A model generated the notes under the pieces. It saw only the letters and a program-made list of their open reading frames with translations. It was not told the origin of the DNA and did not search any database. A DNA stretch of 10,023 nt from Bacteroidales bacterium (lineage in GTDB: Bacteria; Bacteroidota; Bacteroidia; Bacteroidales; UBA7960): positions 1 to 10,023 of the forward strand of contig SLOR01000227.1 of NCBI GenBank assembly GCA_007132395.1. Direction: 5' to 3'. The first letter of the stretch is position 1; the number at the start of each line of letters is the position of its first letter. The position numbers and the translations under genes are program-made. Positions 4,710-10,023 of this stretch are shown one piece after another.

Positions 4710-6506
4710 ATGTTCACATTTGAAATCATAATTGTTCTCGTTGTTCTTGTACTTGCCATCACCCTTTTCGCTACAGAGGTCCTGTCTGTTGACGTAGTTG
4801 CCTTAATTATTATGGTAACCCTGATTGTTTCCGGGGTAATTACGCCTACTGAAGGAGTTTCTGGTTTTAGTAACTCGGCTACGGTTACGGTTGCCTCCAT
4901 GTTTATTCTCAGTGCTGCTCTTTTTAAATCAGGGGCCGTGGTTGGGTTGGGAAATAAGTTGGCAGGACTGTTTCAATACAATTTCTGGGTGGCAATTATT
5001 GCCACCATGGTCACGGTGGGTGTGGTATCGGCATTTATTAATAATACTCCGGTGGTGGCCATTTTTATTCCCATCCTTGCCGGTGCAGCTGCCAAGTCGA
5101 ACCACAGCCTGGGAAAGATGCTCATGCCACTTTCCTATGCTTCTATGTTTGGCGGTGTTTGCACGCTTATCGGAACTTCTACCAATATTCTGGTAAGCGG
5201 AATAGCAGCAGAAAATGGGCTTGAACCATTCTCTATGTTTGAAATGTCTAAAATGGGGTTAATATTTTTCTTTGTTGGAATTACCTATATGATGCTTATT
5301 GGGATTCATTTAATTCCCAAAAGAGAAAATGGTGGCGACCTGGTAAAAAAATTCGGGATGGGTGCTTATCTCACCGAAATCATTTTACTTGAAAATGCAC
5401 CATCTGTGGGTAAAACAATAAAGGACAGCCCGCTGAAAAAACTGCTGGATATTGATATTTTGGAAGTTAAACGCGACAAGGTTCAATACTTTATGCCGGG
5501 CGAAAGGATGGTGCTGGAAAAGGGAGATATTTTGAAAGTAAGATGTGACCTGCAGAAAATCAGAGAACTCAAGGAGCGGGAGGGTATCGCACTGAAATCA
5601 GATGCAAAATTTGGCGCATCTAACCTGGAGAATGAAGAAGTTACGCTTGTGGAAGCGGTAATTGCTCCCAACAGCGAATTTGAAGGAAAAACCGTGAAGG
5701 AAATCTCCTTCCGTCAAAAATATGGTGCAACAGTACTGGCCATCAGGCACAGAGGTGAAATCATGAGGGAGAAGGTTGCCAATACTGTATTGCGCTCCGG
5801 CGATACGCTTCTTATTGAGGCACATAAGGATAAATTAGATTTCCTGAGGCAACTCCAGCTTCATGGCCGTAATACTTTTTTGATTGTATCGGAGGTGGGT
5901 ATCCCCAAGTTCAAAAAGGAGAAAATTGCTTTGGTGGTGGGGGCTATTGCCGGAATTATCGTGCTGGCATCATTAAATGTACTTCCCATTATGGTGGCTG
6001 CACTCATGGGTTGTGTATTTCTTATTCTTACCGGCTGCATTAGCATGGAAGAATCTTACAAAGCCATTGACTGGAAAGTTATCTTCCTGCTTGCAGGGGC
6101 CATGAGCCTGGGAGTGGCCCTTGACAGGAGTGGCGCGGCCAAGCTTATCTCTGACTTTCTAATAGACATTGTGGGTATTTGGGGGCCTGTGGCCATCTTG
6201 TCGGTATTGTACCTGATTACAAGTATCCTTACCGAAACCATGAGCAATAATGCCAGCGCAGTATTGCTGGCACCCATCGCCATTGCTGCTGCCGTAACAC
6301 TGGGAGTAGATGCCCGCCCCTTCCTTATGGCCATCACTTTTGCTGCTTCTTCAAGCTTTATGACGCCCATTGGCTATCAGACCAATACCATGATTTATGG
6401 AACAGGGAATTATAAGTTTATGGATTTTGTGAAGGTGGGCACTCCCTTGAATATTATTTTTTGGATTATCGCTACATTTATGATTCCCGTGTTTTTCCCC
6501 TTCTAA
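4710..6506 (+). CDS. SLC13-type anion permease with two RCK_C (TrkA_C) domains
   Basis: An inner-membrane secondary transporter of 598 residues, of the divalent-anion/sodium or sulfate-permease-like SLC13/ArsB superfamily. Two hydrophobic halves flank a soluble middle. The first half (about 1-205) carries F109-I-N-N-T-P114 and I154-G-T-S-T-N159; the second (about 400-598) carries S512-N-N-A-S516 and T552-P-I-G-Y-Q-T-N559. These paired N-N and S/T-N motifs are the re-entrant hairpin signatures that bind substrate and sodium in this fold. The cytoplasmic middle holds two RCK_C-like domains, about 215-290 (EIILLENAPSVGKTIKDSPL...MVLEKGDILKVR) and 305-390 (VTLVEAVIAPNSEF...VLRSGDTLLIEA), which in the family probably sense a ligand. 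The substrate cannot be read from the sequence; sulfate, dicarboxylate or another anion are possible. It starts 83 bases after nadC and stands 12 bases before the MscS gene, so the two downstream genes form an operon. Confidence 0.92.
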   Translation: MFTFEIIIVLVVLVLAITLFATEVLSVDVVALIIMVTLIVSGVITPTEGVSGFSNSATVTVASMFILSAALFKSGAVVGLGNKLAGLFQYNFWVAIIATMVTVGVVSAFINNTPVVAIFIPILAGAAAKSNHSLGKMLMPLSYASMFGGVCTLIGTSTNILVSGIAAENGLEPFSMFEMSKMGLIFFFVGITYMMLIGIHLIPKRENGGDLVKKFGMGAYLTEIILLENAPSVGKTIKDSPLKKLLDIDILEVKRDKVQYFMPGERMVLEKGDILKVRCDLQKIRELKEREGIALKSDAKFGASNLENEEVTLVEAVIAPNSEFEGKTVKEISFRQKYGATVLAIRHRGEIMREKVANTVLRSGDTLLIEAHKDKLDFLRQLQLHGRNTFLIVSEVGIPKFKKEKIALVVGAIAGIIVLASLNVLPIMVAALMGCVFLILTGCISMEESYKAIDWKVIFLLAGAMSLGVALDRSGAAKLISDFLIDIVGIWGPVAILSVLYLITSILTETMSNNASAVLLAPIAIAAAVTLGVDARPFLMAITFAASSSFMTPIGYQTNTMIYGTGNYKFMDFVKVGTPLNIIFWIIATFMIPVFFPF

Positions 6507-6518
6507 AATGCATCTTGA

Positions 6519-7430
6519 ATGGAAGAATTGAAGAATATATACCAAAGTGTTGCAGATTTTCTGCAGTATCCACTATTTGCCTTGGGTAAAACAGATTTTA
6601 CCTTGTCCATATTTCTATACCTTATTATTTCGGTAGGCTTGTTGCTGTACCTTTCGGGTAAGTTGACACAATTGCTGCAAAACCGCATTCTGGCAAGGTA
6701 CAACGTGGACCTGGGTGTGAGAATCGCTATCAGCACCATCGTAAGGTATATTGTAGTAACCATCGGCCTGGTGGTTATTATCCAGACCACAGGTATCGAC
6801 CTGACTTTCCTTACTATACTCTTAGGTGCGCTGGGTGTGGGTATTGGTTTTGGCCTGCAAAACATTACCAATAATTTTGTAAGTGGCTTAGTTATTCTCT
6901 TGGAAAGACCCATAAAGGTGGGCGACCGTATAGAGCTAACCAATCCGGCGGGCGATACCATTAACGGCGATGTGATTAATATTGCAGCCAGGGCAACCAC
7001 GGTGCTTACCAACGACAATATCGCCATTATTGTTCCCAATTCAAACCTTATATCCTCAACTGTAATTAACTGGAGTTATAATGATCGCAGGATAAGATTC
7101 AGATTTCCCGTAGGTGTGCATTATAAGGAAGACCCTGAAAAAGTCAGAAAACTCCTGGTAGAAGTGGCTTTGGAGAATGATGCTGTGTTGAAAACACCTC
7201 CTCCCGACGTACAGTTCGTGAATTTTGGTGACAGCTCTCTTGATTTTCTGCTTCGTGTGTGGACTACAAAGTATACCCATCGTCGCGGTCTTTTGAAAAG
7301 CGATCTTTATTACGCCATTCACAAAAAGTTCAAAGAGCATAACATTGAAATTCCTTACCCGCAAAGAGACCTGCACTTGCGAAGTGGGTTTGAGCCCATG
7401 CAGCCTGGCAGTGAGGGTGATTCAAAATAA
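6519..7430 (+). CDS. MscS family mechanosensitive ion channel
   Basis: A 303-residue inner-membrane channel that should open under membrane tension to release solutes during hypo-osmotic shock. Three membrane segments are visible: about 27-46 (LSIFLYLIISVGLLLYLSG), 68-90 (IAISTIVRYIVVTIGLVVII) and the glycine-rich pore helix from about 94. The pore helix runs LLGALGVGIGFGLQNITNN and then FVSGLVILLERPIKVGDRIE, the MscS hallmark leading into the beta domain. Aligned by eye to E. coli MscS, gate residues L105 and L109 become V107 and F111, Q112 stays as Q114, and hinge G113 becomes N115. The beta domain has IVPNSNLISSTVINWS, and the C-terminal alpha/beta domain ends with FKEHNIEIPYPQRDLHL. Length is close to minimal MscS (286 in E. 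coli) with no extra N-terminal helices. A short charged tail follows. It shares a transcript with the permease before it; a candidate terminator follows at 7466-7494. Confidence 0.95.
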   Translation: MEELKNIYQSVADFLQYPLFALGKTDFTLSIFLYLIISVGLLLYLSGKLTQLLQNRILARYNVDLGVRIAISTIVRYIVVTIGLVVIIQTTGIDLTFLTILLGALGVGIGFGLQNITNNFVSGLVILLERPIKVGDRIELTNPAGDTINGDVINIAARATTVLTNDNIAIIVPNSNLISSTVINWSYNDRRIRFRFPVGVHYKEDPEKVRKLLVEVALENDAVLKTPPPDVQFVNFGDSSLDFLLRVWTTKYTHRRGLLKSDLYYAIHKKFKEHNIEIPYPQRDLHLRSGFEPMQPGSEGDSK

Positions 7431-7465
7431 CGCCAGAGTTCTTTCTTAGGTCTTTGTTCTAAAAT

Positions 7466-7494
7466 ATCCGGGCCCCGGATTATGTAGCTTTTTT
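7466..7494 (+). terminator. Candidate terminator after the permease-MscS operon
   Basis: A GC-rich hairpin, ATCCGG (7466-7471) and CCGGAT (7475-7480) with a 3-base loop, is followed eight bases later by six T (7489-7494). The stem is short and the T run is displaced, so it is a moderate candidate, but it is well placed 36 bases after the MscS stop and before the next gene. Confidence 0.4.
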
Positions 7495-7563
7495 ATTCCC
7501 ACTCCCGCGTCACATTTTTTAGTAATTTGGCTGCCCCTTAACCGACACCTCAACATTTAAGCT

Positions 7564-9537
7564 ATGATAGTCAAGAGTTTACCTGATTTATTTGAAAAAA
7601 GTACAGCCCTATATAACGACAATACCTTTTTGTGGGAAAAGCGCAATGCCCATTACAAAGGTCTTACCTACAAACAAGTACGCCAAAGAGTGTTGTGTTA
7701 TGCTGCCGGGCTTATGGAGTTCGGCCTGAAAAAGGGTGATCGTATGGCAATGATATCCGAAGGACGCAATGACTGGGTAGTAAGTGAACTGGCAGTGTTG
7801 TATTGCGGAGCCATCAGTGTTCCTCTGTCGGTAAAAATTGAAGAGGACGATGATTTGATATTTCGCCTTAAGCACTCCGGGTGCAAAGGCTTGATAATCT
7901 CAGGAAACCACCAGTGGAAAGCCCATCGTCTGGCCGATAAACTTCCGGATCTTGCCTTTGTTGTGTTGCTGGATGGCAAAGACTTTGAAAGTATTGAAGG
8001 GAAGCCTGCCTGGGGCAAGCTCAGTTTTCCTGAAAATAAGATCTTCGATGTGGAAGAATTACTGCAAAAGGGCGAAATCGCATTACAACAAAACCCTGAA
8101 AAGGTAATGCAAGTAACCGGGAATCTTTTGCCCGATGATCCTGCCAATATATGCTACACATCAGGCACTACTGCCGACCCCAAAGGGATTATTCTTACCC
8201 ATAAAAATTACCTGTGCAACGTGGAGCAAGCCTCAGCCGTTTTTGATGTGCCCGAATATTATACATCGCTTCATATTCTGCCCTGGGATCACTCTTTTGC
8301 CCATACCGTAGGTATCTATGCCCTCATGCGCAACGGCGCCAGCCTGGCTTCGCTCAAACTGGGGCGCACCCTTAATGAAACCCTCCGCAATATCCCCATA
8401 TGTATCAATGAGGTGAGGCCTTACTTTTTGTTGAGTGTGCCTGCTTTGGCCAAAAACTTCCGCAGCAATATTGAGAAAGCCATCGCTGCCAAAGGCAAGG
8501 TGGCCAACTTGCTGTTTCAGGCAGGATTGAAGGTGGGATATGCTTACAACAAGGAAGGTTATAACAAGGGCAGGGGGCAGCGTGTGCTTCTGAAACCGTT
8601 GTATAAATTTTTTAACGCAATACTGTTTTCTAAAATCCGGGAAAACTTTGGCGGACGGCTGCAGTTTTTCGTAGGAGGAGGGGCTTTGCTGGATATTGAA
8701 CTACAGCGGTTCTTCTATGCCATTGGCTTGCCCATGTACCAGGGATACGGGCTTACCGAGGCAGCACCCATTATTTCCTCCAACACTCCCGACCACCATA
8801 AACTGGGTTCATCAGGGAAAGTTGTTCCTTTCCTGGAACTTAAAATTTGCGATGAAAACGGTAACAAACTACCTGTGGGCCAGCAGGGAGAAATTGTGGT
8901 TAAAGGCGATAATGTGATGGCCGGATACTGGGAAAATGACTCCGCTACCAACGAAACCATCAGGGAGGGATGGCTGTTTACAGGCGACCTGGGTTATCTG
9001 GATAAGGATGGCTACCTATACGTGCTGGGGCGAAACAAAAGCCTTCTCATCTCCAATGATGGGGAAAAATACAGCCCAGAAGGTATTGAGGAAGCCATGG
9101 TAGAATACTCTCCCTATATCGACCAGGTTATGCTTTACAACAACCAGAATCCTTATACCACTGCGCTTATTTCGCCTAATAAGGCACAGTTGCGTGCGTG
9201 GGCAGGGAAAAATAATTTTGATGTGAATACCGAAGATGGCCTCAGGGCGGTTTTACTGAAACTGCAGTCGGAGGTTGACCGCTTTATGCCGGGTGGCGAT
9301 TTGGGAAGGATTTTTCCCCCCCGCTGGCTGCCCAGTTCGGTGTATGTGATGCAGGAACCATTTTCTGAAAAAAATAAGATGATAAACAGTACCATGAAGA
9401 TGGTGCGTCCTACGGTGGCAGAACATTATAAAGATGCCCTGCAGTTTCTTTACACCCCTGAGGCTCGTGATATTGCCAATGCACGGAATATGAAAAATAT
9501 CAGCATTGCTTTTTCTTCCAATGGAGTAGCAGGATAA
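7564..9537 (+). CDS. Long-chain acyl-CoA synthetase (AMP-binding, FAA1/FadD15 type)
   Basis: An adenylate-forming enzyme that activates a fatty acid with ATP to an acyl-AMP and then transfers it to CoA, feeding lipid synthesis or fatty-acid uptake and breakdown. At 657 residues it fits the COG1022-type long-chain synthetases. Core motifs in order: the phosphate loop Y198-T-S-G-T-T-A-D-P-K-G208; LPWDHSFAH (about 239-247); the GGGAL turn before the substrate pocket; Y395-G-L-T-E399; T473-G-D475; R490-N-K in the hinge to the C-terminal domain; and a C-terminal lysine, K612, in STMKMVRP, the probable A10 catalytic lysine. The phosphate loop has Ala where most of the superfamily has Gly (TTGxPKG), a variant I associate with Bacteroidota members. 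The segment about 300-370, with KVANLLFQAGLKVGYAYN, is the insertion typical of long-chain types. No membrane anchor or signal peptide. Exact chain-length preference is unknown. A QueA-like gene follows after 31 bases. Confidence 0.94.
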   Translation: MIVKSLPDLFEKSTALYNDNTFLWEKRNAHYKGLTYKQVRQRVLCYAAGLMEFGLKKGDRMAMISEGRNDWVVSELAVLYCGAISVPLSVKIEEDDDLIFRLKHSGCKGLIISGNHQWKAHRLADKLPDLAFVVLLDGKDFESIEGKPAWGKLSFPENKIFDVEELLQKGEIALQQNPEKVMQVTGNLLPDDPANICYTSGTTADPKGIILTHKNYLCNVEQASAVFDVPEYYTSLHILPWDHSFAHTVGIYALMRNGASLASLKLGRTLNETLRNIPICINEVRPYFLLSVPALAKNFRSNIEKAIAAKGKVANLLFQAGLKVGYAYNKEGYNKGRGQRVLLKPLYKFFNAILFSKIRENFGGRLQFFVGGGALLDIELQRFFYAIGLPMYQGYGLTEAAPIISSNTPDHHKLGSSGKVVPFLELKICDENGNKLPVGQQGEIVVKGDNVMAGYWENDSATNETIREGWLFTGDLGYLDKDGYLYVLGRNKSLLISNDGEKYSPEGIEEAMVEYSPYIDQVMLYNNQNPYTTALISPNKAQLRAWAGKNNFDVNTEDGLRAVLLKLQSEVDRFMPGGDLGRIFPPRWLPSSVYVMQEPFSEKNKMINSTMKMVRPTVAEHYKDALQFLYTPEARDIANARNMKNISIAFSSNGVAG

Positions 9538-9568
9538 GAATTTTATGATTTTTGATTGAAAAACAGCA

Positions 9569-10023
9569 GTGAGTCAATATAAGCAGATTTCCATTGAAGA
9601 TTTTACCTATAATCTTCCCGATGAGCGCATAGCACGCTACCCCCTTGAAAAACGTGATGATTCATCTTTGCTGGTTTACCGGCAGGGGACAATCCGTAAA
9701 GACAACTTTTATAATATAGCCGGGAAGTTACCTCCCGATAGCCTGGTGGTGTTCAACAATACCCGGGTTGTGCAGGCGCGCCTGTTGTTTCAGAAAGAAA
9801 CAGGAGCACGCATTGAAGTTTTTATCCTTGAGCCCCATGGCCCTGTTAAGGATATTCAGCAGGCTTTTCAGCAGAAGAACCGATCTTCCTGGTTTTGCCT
9901 GGTGGGAAATGCCAAAAAGTGGAAAGAAGGTGAACTCACCTTGCCTACTTCAAAGGGCATGTGCCTGAAGGCCCGCAAAGGAGAGAAACTGCGGGATGGA
10001 TATATAATCCATTTCAGCTGGGA
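9569..10023 (+). CDS. queA: QueA family S-adenosylmethionine:tRNA ribosyltransferase-isomerase-like protein (partial, 3' cut)
   Basis: The first 151 codons of a gene that runs off the window. The start is a GTG at 9569: an in-frame TGA at 9557 blocks any earlier start and no ATG follows until codon 131. QueA moves the ribosyl part of S-adenosylmethionine onto preQ1 at tRNA position 34 to make epoxyqueuosine. The N-terminus has the family pattern DFTYNLPDERIARYPLEKRD (11-30), SLVVFNNTRVVQARL (58-72) and the TGARIEVFILEP strand (78-89). From 97 on it departs from standard QueA, with QQAFQQ...WFCLVGNAKKWKEGEL (97-123), in which N-A-K-K-W-K-E-G replaces the usual segment. I remember this form as a second QueA family protein in Bacteroidota, distinct from the true QueA, so the substrate may differ. 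Probably cotranscribed with the acyl-CoA synthetase gene: 31-base gap and no terminator seen. Confidence 0.88.
   Translation, partial: MSQYKQISIEDFTYNLPDERIARYPLEKRDDSSLLVYRQGTIRKDNFYNIAGKLPPDSLVVFNNTRVVQARLLFQKETGARIEVFILEPHGPVKDIQQAFQQKNRSSWFCLVGNAKKWKEGELTLPTSKGMCLKARKGEKLRDGYIIHFSW

Noticed and set aside
6503..7039. A 178-residue minus-strand frame opposite the MscS gene.
   Set aside because: It mirrors the membrane segments of a certain MscS gene and has no recognisable family.
7523..7529. TAATTTG upstream of the acyl-CoA synthetase as a -7 promoter element.
   Set aside because: It is one base short of TAnnTTTG and has no TTG at the expected distance, so I did not list it.
7698..8147. 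A 149-residue minus-strand frame opposite the acyl-CoA synthetase.
   Set aside because: Serine/proline-rich antisense shadow of a gene with intact motifs on the plus strand.
9768..9968. A 66-residue plus-strand frame near the right end.
   Set aside because: It lies in the wrong frame inside the QueA-like gene, whose frame from 9569 shows clear family motifs.

Overview
The window looks like chromosomal, mostly housekeeping DNA from a member of the Bacteroidota, probably Bacteroidales or a close relative. This rests on several things seen together: starts without Shine-Dalgarno sequences, matches to the Bacteroidota promoter form (TTG near -33, TAnnTTTG near -7), the RlmH / DUF4783-like / NadC gene neighbourhood, and the Bacteroidota-style second QueA family protein at the right edge. 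This assignment is inference from remembered family features, not from a database search.

Layout. Positions 1-141 are AT-rich leader. At 142-1419 (+) is a one-chain redox protein: a thioredoxin domain with a CPPC site fused in front of a thioredoxin-reductase-like flavoprotein. A REP-like palindrome lies at 1490-1529 between this gene and an unrecognised 218-residue gene on the minus strand (1569-2225), whose upstream region carries a cluster of palindromic TACGTA/CGTA motifs. Next on the minus strand is rlmH (2470-2943). Between rlmH and the next plus-strand gene are 319 bases with a good Bacteroidota promoter that points at a short, broken reading frame resembling the start of an exported protein. 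Then on the plus strand come a small exported DUF4783-like protein (3263-3676), nadC (3778-4626), an SLC13-type permease with two internal RCK_C-like domains (4710-6506), an MscS-type mechanosensitive channel 12 bases later (6519-7430), a long-chain acyl-CoA synthetase (7564-9537), and the first 151 codons of a QueA family gene starting at a GTG (9569) and cut by the window edge.

How the genes relate. The permease and MscS genes are almost certainly one transcript and may balance solute uptake with osmotic release. The synthetase and the QueA-like gene are separated by 31 bases with no visible terminator and are probably cotranscribed, though their functions are unrelated. NadC makes nicotinate mononucleotide for NAD synthesis; a 14-pair hairpin followed by nine T lies only five bases before its start codon and could be a terminator or attenuator. 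RlmH and the QueA-like protein both belong to RNA-modification families.

I found no mobile element, CRISPR array, tRNA, rRNA or defence system. Nothing here is convincingly an undescribed multi-gene system. The points most worth a second look are the thioredoxin/reductase fusion that lacks the NADPH-phosphate motif, the hairpin in front of nadC, the divergent QueA paralogue, and the broken exported reading frame behind an intact promoter.
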